Below are positions 26,565 to 35,627 of a DNA stretch of 64,000 bases, piece by piece (positions within the stretch are counted from its first letter, which is position 1; each line of letters starts with the position of its first letter). Source of the stretch: a bacterium (lineage in GTDB: Bacteria > Zixibacteria > MSB-5A5 > GN15 > FEB-12); NCBI GenBank assembly GCA_020444475.1, contig JAHLKV010000005.1:235080-299079 (forward strand), written 5' to 3'. Position numbers and translations under genes: made by a program. The notes beneath the pieces are model-generated. The model was given only the letters and a program-made list of their open reading frames with translations. It was not told the DNA's origin and did not search any database.

Positions 26565-27648
26565 TGCTCACCGCCTCCTCGGCATAGGTGTCACTGCAAC
26601 CGCGTATCTCGGCTTTGGGTATTCGTCCCAGCACTTCGAAATACTTGCCCTTGCGACCGTCGGGCGAATCGTCCTCACCAACCACCCGTCCCAAATCCTC
26701 AGTCAGCAAGGCATGACCGGGATAACTGTGGGGAAGAATCGACACCAACTCGATTACTCCCTCGCGACCGATCGGCAGCACCGACCAGTCGAGCGGATCA
26801 CGTATGATCACGTCGGAGAAGACCGGTGTCTGGAAACAGCCCGAATCACTCTCCATGTAGATCGATCCGATCTGCTCCACCATGCCATAGAAATTGTGCA
26901 CACGTTGGATACCGCAGGTATCGCGAAGCGCCTTTTTGAACCGGGCGTTATCCACCGCTTCGTCGGTCAGCTTCTTCCAGCCGCCGCTGTGAATCAAAAT
27001 GCCGCGCGAAAGATCGACATCAATATCCTGCGCCCGCAACTCCTGATAGACATGCTTCCAGACCATAAACGTAAAACCGAACATCAGGATCGGCTCATCG
27101 GGATGATCGACCAGAAACTGCTTCAGCGCCTCCGTTCTCAACCGCATCTCTTCGTCGAGCACGTACAGGTGGTCGCGACCGAAATTGGAGAGTCCGAGGA
27201 TACCGGCCCCGCGCGCGGAGAAGAGGGTACGGTCCTTGATAACGTTCCGGGTATCGAGGATCAGCATCGGCAAGCGCTTGCCGCCGATGAAGTCCTGCAT
27301 GATCGCTGCCAGGGCTTTGGTCTGCCGGCGCGATGTCTCCTTGTCGAGGAAAATGCGGGAGACCTTCTGGCCGGTTGTGCCCGACGATGTCAGCGTTTTG
27401 ATTACCGCGTTATCGGGAATGCTCTTCAGCGCGAACTCCTTGAACAAACTTATCGGGAGGTAGGGGATATCTTCGATCGCCGACCACGACCTGCCTCGAT
27501 AGCCGTACGCATCGAGAATCCGTCCATAGGGCGCACAGCGGTCGGCATGATGCGCCGTCAGGCGGTTCAGGTGCTCAACCAGCAGCGCCTGCTTCTCATC
27601 GTGAGGAAGGCTGTACGGTCCAATACCAAACAGCTCGTCGAGTGTCAT
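26554..27648 (-). CDS. LuxE-like acyl-protein synthetase
   Basis: A 364-residue member of the LuxE family (PF04443), which activates a carboxylate as acyl-AMP and passes it to its own Cys and then to LuxC. The ATP-binding motif TLTSSGTTGQKVSRI lies at about 87-100; NFYGMVEQIGSIYME and GREGVIELVSILPHSYPGHALLTEDLG match the adenylating domain. A Cys in IRGCSD, about 13 residues from the C terminus, is where LuxE carries its acyl-accepting Cys. ATG 27648 overlaps the upstream TGA as TGATG; GTG 27651 is directly before it. Pairing with the LuxC-like gene supports the assignment. Confidence 0.9.
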   Translation of the reverse strand: MTLDELFGIGPYSLPHDEKQALLVEHLNRLTAHHADRCAPYGRILDAYGYRGRSWSAIEDIPYLPISLFKEFALKSIPDNAVIKTLTSSGTTGQKVSRIFLDKETSRRQTKALAAIMQDFIGGKRLPMLILDTRNVIKDRTLFSARGAGILGLSNFGRDHLYVLDEEMRLRTEALKQFLVDHPDEPILMFGFTFMVWKHVYQELRAQDIDVDLSRGILIHSGGWKKLTDEAVDNARFKKALRDTCGIQRVHNFYGMVEQIGSIYMESDSGCFQTPVFSDVIIRDPLDWSVLPIGREGVIELVSILPHSYPGHALLTEDLGRVVGEDDSPDGRKGKYFEVLGRIPKAEIRGCSDTYAEEAVSSAV

Positions 27649-29027
27649 CACGCCAGCATCCCTTCGAAGATCCGTTCGTATTGGATCTTGCCCGATTCGC
27701 TTTTCAGGATCTGATCAACTTCGGCCACCCTCACCGCCGTATGGTGGAAGCCGTATTTCCCTGTAACGACCGTCTTGATCTCCACGGCCTTCTCATGATC
27801 GGTCGTGGCAATACACAACAAATCATCCCGTCCGCCACAGACAGCACTGTAACCGTGCGCCTTGAGATAATGTTCGATCTCGTCGAGATTGACCCGGTTG
27901 CCGAAGATCTTCACGAACCGTTTCATCCGCCCGGTGATGTAGAAGAAACCTTCGCTGTCGAACCGGGCGATATCGCCGGTCCGCAGTTCGCCCTGGAGTT
28001 CGTCCCCCTTCGGCAGATCGGCTTCACTTTCGGCATACCCCAGCATCACGTTTGGTCCCGTGTAGACCAGTTCGCCGTCGGTCTCCGGTGTTGTGATTTC
28101 AGCACCGTCGGCGTCTATCAACCGGAGCTTCCCACGCGGGATAGCGATGCCCATACTCTTGTACTTCTCGACCACTCTCTCCGGAGGCAGGTACGAGATG
28201 CGCGCTGTTGCCTCGGTCTGACCGTACATGATAAAGAATCTGATGCCCCGTTCGGCGGCGAAGTCTGCAAATTCCCTGGCGAATGTCGGGGTCAGCTTGC
28301 CGCCGGCCTGCGTCATCGTCTTCAGACTGGGCAACGACATGGAGAAGAATCTGATCCGACGAAGCATCTCGTACGTGTACGGCACGCCGGCGAACGAAGT
28401 CGCTTCGCGCTGACGAAAAGTATCCCAGAAGGGACGGGTGATTACCGATGCATCGGTTAACAACAACGTCGCGCCGACCTTCAAATGGCTGTTCACGACC
28501 GACAGTCCGTACGAGTAGTTCATCGGCAGCGAGGTGATCGCGCGCTCCGACTCATCGAGCCTGAGGTACTCCGCGATCGAAGCGGCGTTGGCTTCGAGAT
28601 TCCCCGAGGTCAACCGCACCATCTTGGGGCTGCCGGTACTGCCTGAGGTCGACAGCATGAGAGAGAGATCGGGATGAATCATGACGCTGCGATCGACCCG
28701 ACGGTCAACCAACTCATAGCCGCTCGTGCCTGGATGCCATAGATAGTCCGGTTTGTACAGCTCAAGCAGGTTGTCCAGCAACTCCGAATCGATATTGGCC
28801 GCCAGCAGGATTCCCGTGTGTCCCGATCGAATCGTCCCCAGATATCCCGTCAGCGTCTCTATATTGTTGCTGCACAGGATGAATACGAGCCGCTTGCAGT
28901 GACCATCGAGCCGGGAGGCAAACGTGTCGCTCCGCTCTATCAACTCAGCATAGGTGTGGGTGACGCCATCGCTGTCGATCGCGGCGATGCGAGGTGAGAA
29001 TTGGTCCAACTCGTCGAAAAAGCTCAA
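27648..29027 (-). CDS. AMP-dependent acyl ligase (class I adenylate-forming)
   Basis: A 459-residue ANL-superfamily enzyme that activates a carboxylic acid with ATP and transfers it to CoA or a carrier protein. The P-loop-like STSGSTGSPKMVRL lies at about 125, FIMYGQTEATARISYLP at about 265, and the hinge and C-terminal domain are TGDIARFDSEGFFYITGR ... KIFGNRVNLDEIEHYL. The C terminus holds the conserved catalytic Lys region SESGKIQYERI. The only usable start is TTG 29027, overlapping the SDR stop as TTGA, because the next Met is about 115 residues inside. With an ACP in the operon, an acyl-ACP synthetase role is likely. Confidence 0.9.
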   Translation of the reverse strand: MSFFDELDQFSPRIAAIDSDGVTHTYAELIERSDTFASRLDGHCKRLVFILCSNNIETLTGYLGTIRSGHTGILLAANIDSELLDNLLELYKPDYLWHPGTSGYELVDRRVDRSVMIHPDLSLMLSTSGSTGSPKMVRLTSGNLEANAASIAEYLRLDESERAITSLPMNYSYGLSVVNSHLKVGATLLLTDASVITRPFWDTFRQREATSFAGVPYTYEMLRRIRFFSMSLPSLKTMTQAGGKLTPTFAREFADFAAERGIRFFIMYGQTEATARISYLPPERVVEKYKSMGIAIPRGKLRLIDADGAEITTPETDGELVYTGPNVMLGYAESEADLPKGDELQGELRTGDIARFDSEGFFYITGRMKRFVKIFGNRVNLDEIEHYLKAHGYSAVCGGRDDLLCIATTDHEKAVEIKTVVTGKYGFHHTAVRVAEVDQILKSESGKIQYERIFEGMLA

Positions 29028-29779
29028 ATCAGCATACCCCCGTCGACCCCGATAATCTGACCGGTAATGTATTTTGACAGGTCGGATGCCAGGAACAGTG
29101 CACAGTCGGCAATATCCTGCGGGGTGCCGATCCGCCCCATCTTGATCGAGTCCATCCGTTCCTTGAACTTCTCTTCGGAAAGCGTTCGAACCATGTCGGT
29201 GTCTATGAATCCCGGGGCGATCGCATTGACGCGGATGTTCGATGCTGCCAGTTCCTTCGCTGCCGAGCGAGTAATACCCATTACCGCCGCCTTGCTGCCG
29301 CTGTAGGCCACCTGACCCTCGTTGCCGAAGACGCCGACAATCGAGCTGAGGTTGATGATCGAACCTTGTTTGTGCTTCATCATCAGCCGGGCCGCGTACT
29401 GCATCACGTAAATCGTACCCAGCGCATTGGTGGCGAAAATGTCCTGCGCCGACTTAGCGCTCAACATCCCGAGCAAACTGTTGTCAAGCACGCCGGCATT
29501 GTTGACCGCGACATCGAGCTGCTTGGTGATCTTCAGCAGCCTCTGAAATCCACCCTTTACCTGAGCGGGATCGGAGACATCAAAATAGAGAGGCTCCGCC
29601 TGCACACCATGCTCACGGGCCAGCGCACCACACAGGTCATCGAGCGATCCCTCAGTCCGCGCATTGGCGATTACATTGGCGCCGTTGGCGGCAAACGTCT
29701 CGACGATTGCTCGCCCGATACCGCGGTTGGCCCCGGTCACCAGCGCGACCTTGCCGGTCAGCATCTTAGAATTCGACAT
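29024..29779 (-). CDS. FabG-like 3-oxoacyl-ACP reductase (SDR)
   Basis: A 251-residue classical short-chain dehydrogenase. The cofactor loop TGANRGIG lies at 15-22, NNAG at 93-96, and the catalytic set is Ser145, Tyr159 and Lys163 (NLSSIVG ... YSGSK). The ending GQIIGVDGGMLI is typical of FabG-type enzymes that reduce 3-oxoacyl-ACP. It overlaps the ACP gene by 14 bases if ATG 29779 is used; ATG 29764 is the alternative and would remove the overlap. Housekeeping FabG usually sits with fabD or fabF; here the neighbours are a LuxC/LuxE set, suggesting a dedicated pathway enzyme. Confidence 0.88.
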   Translation of the reverse strand: MSNSKMLTGKVALVTGANRGIGRAIVETFAANGANVIANARTEGSLDDLCGALAREHGVQAEPLYFDVSDPAQVKGGFQRLLKITKQLDVAVNNAGVLDNSLLGMLSAKSAQDIFATNALGTIYVMQYAARLMMKHKQGSIINLSSIVGVFGNEGQVAYSGSKAAVMGITRSAAKELAASNIRVNAIAPGFIDTDMVRTLSEEKFKERMDSIKMGRIGTPQDIADCALFLASDLSKYITGQIIGVDGGMLI

Positions 29780-30005
29780 CGTAACGGGTCAGTATCTTTT
29801 TCGCTTCGCCGAATGAACTCATATCGATAACATCATCGGTATCGAGCATGATATCAAACGCGTCGTCGATCGCAGCGACCAAAGCCATATGCGCCACCGA
29901 ATCCCATTCGGGAATGGAGTTGTACTCCAGCGAGTCGACCACCTTGCCCTGATCGATTTGCAGCGCTTCGGCGAAGACTTCTCTCAGTTTCTCAGTGTTG
30001 TCCAT
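29766..30005 (-). CDS. acyl carrier protein (dedicated)
   Basis: A 79-residue acidic four-helix protein. EWDSVAHMALV holds the phosphopantetheine-accepting Ser36 in a DSV motif (DSL in housekeeping ACP). GAAGGAAG lies upstream of ATG 30005. It is the first gene of the operon and is probably the carrier on which the acyl group is activated, modified and reduced. The divergence from the canonical GADSL context supports a specialised ACP rather than fatty-acid-synthesis ACP. Confidence 0.9.
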   Translation of the reverse strand: MDNTEKLREVFAEALQIDQGKVVDSLEYNSIPEWDSVAHMALVAAIDDAFDIMLDTDDVIDMSSFGEAKKILTRYDVEF

Positions 30006-30086
30006 GTATGCTTCCTTCAGTCCCTTGTGTCATTGCTAAGATATTTCAAGACAAAGACATCACCTGCTTGACACGGACGGCTGCCT

Positions 30087-30113
30087 ATTACAGTCATCGG
30101 AATGACGGGTCAA
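30087..30113 (-). promoter_or_regulatory. candidate promoter and dyad for the ACP-LuxE-LuxC operon
   Basis: On the minus strand TTGACC (30113-30108) and TGTAAT (30092-30087) are 15 bp apart. Between them is a perfect dyad, GTCAT-CGGA-ATGAC at 30093-30106, so a bound protein would block the promoter. Confidence 0.4.
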
Positions 30114-30273
30114 ACGATTAGGTGTCACCAACGCCGTGCAGCACCCTGATACATTGCCAACTTGTTCCCAAATAGCGGCTTAGCCGCCATTCGATGATGA
30201 TGGTAATAGTAATCGACCGGGTCGAATCCTCCAAGCGGATTTTACCCCCGATCCTCGCGTTCGTCTGTTGAGA

Positions 30274-31305
30274 TTATACCAGTCCGGGAAGATCCTGAGC
30301 CCGAATAAAGCGGACCGATGCGTCCTCGCGCTCACCGAGGTCAATCAGATTCCTGAGGTTCTGAGCGAGATTCTCCAGCGAATAGACCTTGTTGCCGGTT
30401 TCCAGCAGCTCGTCCGGATGGAAATACGACACGAAAAAGACCCGGCCCGACTTCTCAAGCTCCCTGCGCACCTGATTCTGCACCGGTGCAAACAGAGCCG
30501 GCTTTCCCGTGATCGTGACGAAGTACGAAGGGTACCGCATCGCCAACAAGAGCTGACCGGGAGCTCTCATCTTCTTCGCCAGCACCGCCCCCCGAAACAC
30601 CGCCCACGGAAACGACCGGCAGACAAACACAGGCGCTTCCAGCATCGTCCGACTCGACTCTCCGTCCGAAGCCGGTCGGCGATAATCCGATTCGGCCGCG
30701 AGATACGGATGATTCGGCGTGATACTCCAGTCAAAGAAGTTCGCGGTCGGCCCCGATCCGCTGCCTGGATCGATCCGATGTCCCGGGAGCGCCGAGAACT
30801 CCACCTTGACACCCAGCTTCTCCAACTCGGCAAACGTCCGGTTGTTGTGATAGGTCCAGCCCAGCCTCGCAGAGCGCATCCGATTGGGAAGTACGGCATC
30901 GTAGGCGCGAAACGCCTGCCGCAGCATCTCCAGTTGCCAGTCGACATCCTCATGCTCCTGATACCACCCGCCACGGTCCGGATCGTGGTTCCAGAAATGC
31001 GGATGCCAGGCCAGCTCATCCCCGCTTCGCTCCAGATCGAGCAGGAAGTCGGTATGCGTCTCCATGACATGAGCGTATGACCCATGCGCCATCTTCACCT
31101 GATGGTCGGCCCGAAGGCACCACGTAAAACGAGGCGGGTTGCCGTCGGTATCGACAATCTTCGCCAGCGCCTCTTTGGCGCGGGGGATACCCTCCAGCAT
31201 GCCGCGCCAGATTAATGTCGAGGCGCCGGCCGCCTCAGGGACAAAACTCGCCCGGTCGGGGTCCGTGTCACAGCCTATCACTATGTAGATCGTGCGGTCA
31301 CTCAT
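30274..31305 (-). CDS. polysaccharide deacetylase-like protein
   Basis: A 343-residue soluble protein with features of the glycoside hydrolase/deacetylase barrel: an early VIGCDTDPD strand with metal-binding-type Asp residues, ELAWHPHFWNHD (an HxH-like pair), the LGWTYHNNRTFAELEKLGV region, and a C-terminal FFVSYFHPDELL strand. These resemble the NodB-homology motifs, but the match is loose and the substrate is unknown. ATG 31305 starts MSDRTIYIV; the extra 21 residues to 31368 are unconvincing. It sits 268 bases before the ACP operon on the same strand and may belong to the same envelope-related locus. Confidence 0.6.
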   Translation of the reverse strand: MSDRTIYIVIGCDTDPDRASFVPEAAGASTLIWRGMLEGIPRAKEALAKIVDTDGNPPRFTWCLRADHQVKMAHGSYAHVMETHTDFLLDLERSGDELAWHPHFWNHDPDRGGWYQEHEDVDWQLEMLRQAFRAYDAVLPNRMRSARLGWTYHNNRTFAELEKLGVKVEFSALPGHRIDPGSGSGPTANFFDWSITPNHPYLAAESDYRRPASDGESSRTMLEAPVFVCRSFPWAVFRGAVLAKKMRAPGQLLLAMRYPSYFVTITGKPALFAPVQNQVRRELEKSGRVFFVSYFHPDELLETGNKVYSLENLAQNLRNLIDLGEREDASVRFIRAQDLPGLV

Positions 31306-31465
31306 ATCATCTCGAATCGACGTTTGACACAATATCTGTGGAGCAATATACACGGAAATCGCGATCACACACCATTTGAATACGATCGGGTCGGATCCGG
31401 TTCACGGCCGCCGACCTAACGATGACACCGGCAGCGAGTTAACTGTTTGGCTCCGAAGGTTTTTG

Positions 31466-31494
31466 TTGTCTCTCCCTCCGCCGACGTCTATATT
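31466..31494 (+). promoter_or_regulatory. sigma70-like promoter
   Basis: TTGTCT (31466-31471), a 17-bp spacer and TATATT (31489-31494), 66 bases before the CBS-protein start. Confidence 0.5.
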
Positions 31495-31560
31495 TCTATA
31501 AGGGCTGATCTTGAGCTGGGAAATCAGATTATTCAAATATAGCTGAAGGAAGGGTGTAGT

Positions 31561-32016
31561 ATGCTCGTACGAACACTGCTCGAACAAAAGGCGCGCGATG
31601 TAGTCACCGCGAAGTCTGACTACAGCATCGACAAGGCCATGGATCTTCTCATCACCCACAACATCGGGTGCCTCCCGATTGTCGACGACGACAACCTGCT
31701 GATCGGGATCATCAGCGACAAGGATATCTTCCATCGAATACACCAGACCAAAGGTGAGTATCATCACTTGAAGGTCGCCGACGTCATGACGAAGGACTTG
31801 ATCGTCGGTTTGCCCTCCGACGATCTGGAGTATATCGCCGGTATCATGGACAAGAACTGGATTCGCCATGTCCCGATTATCGAAGAGGAGAAGATCATCG
31901 GTCTGATATCCCAGCGCGATATCATCAAGACGACGGCGCGCCATACTGAGCTTGAGAACCGCTATTTGAATCTCTATCTTGAAGGACTGCATCATCGGGA
32001 CAAGTCCGCCGACTAG
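31561..32016 (+). CDS. CBS-domain pair protein
   Basis: A 151-residue protein made of two CBS domains (about 8-60 and 75-130), shown by MDLLITHNIGCLPIVDDDNLLIGIISDKDIF and HVPIIEEEKIIGLISQRDIIK. CBS pairs usually bind adenine nucleotides and act as energy sensors. No catalytic domain is attached. GAAGGAAGGG precedes the ATG. The next gene is 60 bases on, so it may be co-transcribed with the LemA gene, but no functional link is known. Confidence 0.92.
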   Translation: MLVRTLLEQKARDVVTAKSDYSIDKAMDLLITHNIGCLPIVDDDNLLIGIISDKDIFHRIHQTKGEYHHLKVADVMTKDLIVGLPSDDLEYIAGIMDKNWIRHVPIIEEEKIIGLISQRDIIKTTARHTELENRYLNLYLEGLHHRDKSAD

Positions 32017-32076
32017 TCCCGACCGGGCCGCCTGCGGCCCCGTACATCTGGAACATCTATCGAAAGGCCTCGCCTT

Positions 32077-32637
32077 ATGGCTTTGTTGATCATTCTCAGC
32101 CTGGTGGTGATCGTACTTGCGGGAGCGGCTATTGCCATCTACAACCGGCTGGTACGGCTCAAAAACACCGCGCGGTCGTCCTGGTCCGATATCGACGTCC
32201 AGCTCAAGAAGCGATTTGACCTCATCCCCAGTCTGGTCGAAACCGTCAAAGGCTACGCCTCGCACGAAAAAGAGGTCCTCACCCGGCTCACCGAAGCACG
32301 CGCCATGATGGCCAAAGCGACCAACCCCGCCGAGATGGCCAAATCCGAAAACATGCTCAAGGATACCCTCAAGAGCCTGTTCGCCGTCGTCGAAGCGTAC
32401 CCGGATCTCAAGGCCAACCAGAATTTCATGCAGCTCCAGCAGCAGTTGGGAGCGCTCGAAGACTCCATCGAACAGGCACGGCGCTACTACAACGCCGTCG
32501 TCCGCGATTACAACACGATGATCGAGTCTTTCCCGGCCAACCTCATGGCCTCATCGTTCGGCTTCCGCCAGGAAGAGTACTTCCAGCTCGAGTCACCGGA
32601 GATCGAACGTAAGCCGATCAAACCGGATTTCTCATGA
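32077..32637 (+). CDS. LemA-family membrane protein
   Basis: A 186-residue LemA protein (PF04011). One N-terminal transmembrane helix (LLIILSLVVIVLAGAAIAIYN) is followed by a helical-bundle ectodomain with the family core WSDIDVQLKKRFDLIPSLVETVKGYASHE and AQNFMQLQQQL-like segment ANQNFMQLQQQLGALED, then ARRYYNAVVRDYN. The role of LemA is not settled. It overlaps the DUF2207 gene by four bases (ATGA), a pairing common in bacteria. Confidence 0.93.
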   Translation: MALLIILSLVVIVLAGAAIAIYNRLVRLKNTARSSWSDIDVQLKKRFDLIPSLVETVKGYASHEKEVLTRLTEARAMMAKATNPAEMAKSENMLKDTLKSLFAVVEAYPDLKANQNFMQLQQQLGALEDSIEQARRYYNAVVRDYNTMIESFPANLMASSFGFRQEEYFQLESPEIERKPIKPDFS

Positions 32638-34391
32638 AGCGAAGGGGGAGAGTCTTGACTCATCACGTTCGCCTGGTTCTCCACACTGCGCTGCTGGTGG
32701 TCCTCACAATCGCCACCGCGCACGCCGAGTACTTCACGATTGACCACTTCTACAGCCGGATCATCGTCAACGAAAATGCTTCTATCGATGTCACCGAGTC
32801 GATCGGCGTAACCTTCCATCGCTCCCGCCACGGCATCTACCGCGACATTCCGTACAAATACCGCACCGATCTCGGCCAGACCATGCGTATGCCGATCGAA
32901 GTGATCAGAGTTACCGACGGTCGCAGTCGCGAGTGGCCGACCGAGGTCTCGCACACCGGCAACGTGGTGCATATTCGGATCGGCGATCCCGATATCTATG
33001 TCGACGGTCCGCAGGAGTATGTGATCACCTACAGGGTCGAAAACGCCCTGCTCTTTTTCGACGATCACGATGAATTGTACTGGAATGTGACCGGCGATGA
33101 GTGGGAAGCGGAGATCACCGAAGCCTACGCTGAAGTTCGACTCCCGCACTCTGCCAGCAGCAAGGACTTCACGTATGGCTGCTACACCGGGCGACGCGGT
33201 TCAACCGAGACTGACTGTCACTGGTCGGCTGACACCTTCGAGAACGGGGCGCAGTTCTGGGCGGATCACCCGCTCCACCAGCGCGAAGGCTTCACCATCG
33301 CACTCGGCTGGCCCAAAGGCATCGTCAAAGAACCGTCAGCCTGGCAGCGCTTCCTCTGGCGCCTAGACACCAAGGACAACTGGCCGTTGGTCGTGCCTCT
33401 AGTGGCTTTGATCATCATGTTCCGACTCTGGTGGACGCGGGGCAGAGATCCCAAAGTCCGCGAGGCAACCACCGTTCAGTACGATCCGCCGCAATACAAC
33501 GGCAAACCGATCACGCCCGCCGAAGCCGGCTCGTTGATCGACGAAAGACTCGACCCGCGCGACATCACCGCTTCGGTGATTTCGCTGGCCGTGAAAGGCT
33601 ATCTGGAGATCGAAGAGAGCGAACAGACGATTCTCATTTTCAAGTCCACCGACTATAGGCTGACCAAGCGTAAGGACGCCGATGCCGACCTTGGTGAGTT
33701 CGAGTTCAAACTGCACCGGGCGCTGTTCAAGGACGGTAGCTCAAGCATCATGGTCTCGGAGTTGAAAAACAAGTTCTACCGGAACCTGCCGACACTCAAG
33801 AAATCCGTCCAGAGTATGCTCATGAACAAGAAGTACTTCACCGCCAATCCCGACCGCGTGCGGCAGAGATACGTTCTCTACGGTTTCTTGACCGGCATCG
33901 CGACGTTCCTAACCGGCATGGTAACCGGCTCGGCGAGTTTCCCGCTGGTACCGATCATAGCAGCCGTTCTGAGCGCCGCCATAGTCTTCATGTTCAGCGG
34001 TGTCATGCCCGCCAAAACCAAAGCCGGCGCGCTGGCTCTCTCTCATCTCAAGGGATTTCAAGAGTTCATGGAGCGTGTGGAGAAGGACCATATCGAGCGC
34101 ATGAAAGAGAAAGATATTTTCTACCGCTACCTGCCGTATGCGATAGCGCTCGAAGTCGCGGATCAGTGGTCGAGAGCATTCGAAGGGTTGTACAATGAAC
34201 CGCCGAACTGGTATCGCTCATCGCATGGCTTCGCGCATTTCAGCACGTCGGCCTTTGCGCACTCGGTCACGGCGGCCACCAGCAGTATCGGTTCGGCGAT
34301 GTATTCCGCCCCGCGAAGCAGCGGCACGAGCGGCGGGGGAGGCGGATCCTCCGGCGGCGGGGGAGGCGGCGGTGGCGGCGGAAGCTGGTAA
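32634..34391 (+). CDS. DUF2207-domain membrane protein
   Basis: A 585-residue membrane protein. A signal peptide (VLHTALLVVLTIATAHA) is followed by a beta-rich DUF2207 ectodomain (FTIDHFYSRIIVNENASIDVTESI ... HGIYRDIPYKYR). Transmembrane spans lie near 250 and 420-460 and a cytoplasmic winged-helix-like segment (ITASVISLAVKGYLEIEE) lies between them. The C terminus ends in a poly-Gly/Ser run followed by W, as in many DUF2207 proteins. Its function is unknown; the coupled LemA gene suggests a shared envelope role. Confidence 0.9.
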   Translation: MKRRGRVLTHHVRLVLHTALLVVLTIATAHAEYFTIDHFYSRIIVNENASIDVTESIGVTFHRSRHGIYRDIPYKYRTDLGQTMRMPIEVIRVTDGRSREWPTEVSHTGNVVHIRIGDPDIYVDGPQEYVITYRVENALLFFDDHDELYWNVTGDEWEAEITEAYAEVRLPHSASSKDFTYGCYTGRRGSTETDCHWSADTFENGAQFWADHPLHQREGFTIALGWPKGIVKEPSAWQRFLWRLDTKDNWPLVVPLVALIIMFRLWWTRGRDPKVREATTVQYDPPQYNGKPITPAEAGSLIDERLDPRDITASVISLAVKGYLEIEESEQTILIFKSTDYRLTKRKDADADLGEFEFKLHRALFKDGSSSIMVSELKNKFYRNLPTLKKSVQSMLMNKKYFTANPDRVRQRYVLYGFLTGIATFLTGMVTGSASFPLVPIIAAVLSAAIVFMFSGVMPAKTKAGALALSHLKGFQEFMERVEKDHIERMKEKDIFYRYLPYAIALEVADQWSRAFEGLYNEPPNWYRSSHGFAHFSTSAFAHSVTAATSSIGSAMYSAPRSSGTSGGGGGSSGGGGGGGGGGSW

Positions 34392-34406
34392 GCTCCCGCC
34401 CGCTCA

Positions 34407-35627
34407 TTATTTCAGCAAGAGCATCTTGCGCGACTGCGTGAATTCACCGGCGGTCAGACGATAGAAGTAGACGCCCGAAGCTACCGTCTGGCCGTCGTCG
34501 TTTGTCCCATCCCAGACGACCTGGTGATGTCCGGTTGGCTGTACGTCATCGATCAGCGTCGTCACAGCCTGCCCCATTGCATTAAACACTTCCACGCGAA
34601 CGCGCGACGGCGACGGCAACGCGTATTCAATCGTCGTACTCGGGTTGAACGGATTCGGGTAATTCTGTGCGAGGGAGAAATCGCTCGGCAGTTCCTTGAG
34701 CGCTCCCGATGAAGCATAAGCACGACCATCGAAATCCGCCAGCGCCGCATCGGCAACAGCAATCGTTCCCTGACCCGAAACCGGGATCCTGAGAATGTCA
34801 TGTCGTCCGCTCGCGATATGCGCACGACCGAGATCATACAGGATCATGCGAAGCTTGTCACCGTCGCGGTGCCAGTTCAGGTCCATACCGGTGGCGGCCT
34901 GACTGGTTGAAGGGATTCCGATTTCGAGACTGTGATCGATATCAAACACCAGATGCGCCGTCCCGATGGTCGAAACCGCATCCGTCGACAGCACAATAGT
35001 GTTTCCTTCGCGGCGCGTCTCGATCTCGACACCCTGACTGTGCGGATTGAGGCGATGCAAGATAGGCGACGCATCGCCAACGACCACGCGGATCAAGTAG
35101 GTCAGGTCGGCAACCGTAAGTGAGTAACCGTCGGCGTTGACGTCAGAGGCCGCGATCTGATCGGCGAAGTTCACGGTAAACACAGAGTTTCCGTACAGGA
35201 AGTAATTCGTGAACACGATCACGTCGCCGACTTCGTAGTTCACACCATTGCCGTTCACGTCGCCGCGAAACCCGGTCTGATCATCGGTTATAAGGAATGC
35301 GACATTGGAAATCGGCGACCAGTTGCCTGCTTCATCACCAACCTTGATCGCAACATTATAGCCGATCAGCGAGGGCAAGCCGCAAATCGTCCATTCCTCG
35401 GCCGATCCGGACTCCTTCGGAGTCGGCGGAAACACGACCTGATTCGCCGAGTAGAAATTAGCCTCGGTTATTCCGGACCGCGAATAGCGAATGTCGTAGT
35501 ATGATGCTTGTCCGACCAGTCCGTCGTCACCGGTGGCTGTCCAGCGAAACGTCATGCAACTGGCGGCTGTGTCGGCGGCAGTCCAAAGCACAGCCAGGAG
35601 GGTCAGCAGTACCACCCACTTCTTCAT
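34407..35627 (-). CDS. secreted protein with cohesin-like and dockerin-like segments and a sorting-type C terminus
   Basis: A 406-residue exported protein. After a signal peptide (VVLLTLLAVLWTAADTAAS) comes a fibronectin-III-like segment (FRWTATGDDG ... WTICGLPSLIGYNVAIKVGDEAGNWSP). Next are two degenerate dockerin-like repeats (DVNGNGVNYEVGDVIVFTNYFLYG; DVNADGYSLTVADLTYLIRVVVG) and a cohesin-like beta region. The end is a full Por/T9SS-like module: FSLAQNYPNPFNPSTTIEY, VRVEVFNAMGQAVTTL and GVYFYRLTAGEFTQSRKMLLLK. AAAGGTG precedes ATG 35627. It carries both tag types seen in this locus. Function unknown. Confidence 0.82.
   Translation of the reverse strand: MKKWVVLLTLLAVLWTAADTAASCMTFRWTATGDDGLVGQASYYDIRYSRSGITEANFYSANQVVFPPTPKESGSAEEWTICGLPSLIGYNVAIKVGDEAGNWSPISNVAFLITDDQTGFRGDVNGNGVNYEVGDVIVFTNYFLYGNSVFTVNFADQIAASDVNADGYSLTVADLTYLIRVVVGDASPILHRLNPHSQGVEIETRREGNTIVLSTDAVSTIGTAHLVFDIDHSLEIGIPSTSQAATGMDLNWHRDGDKLRMILYDLGRAHIASGRHDILRIPVSGQGTIAVADAALADFDGRAYASSGALKELPSDFSLAQNYPNPFNPSTTIEYALPSPSRVRVEVFNAMGQAVTTLIDDVQPTGHHQVVWDGTNDDGQTVASGVYFYRLTAGEFTQSRKMLLLK

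Noticed and set aside
25350..27648. Bioluminescence (lux) operon
   Set aside because: No luciferase luxA/luxB and no luxD; only the reductase and synthetase types are present.
34330..34390. GGC-rich microsatellite
   Set aside because: It encodes the Gly/Ser-rich end normal for DUF2207 proteins.
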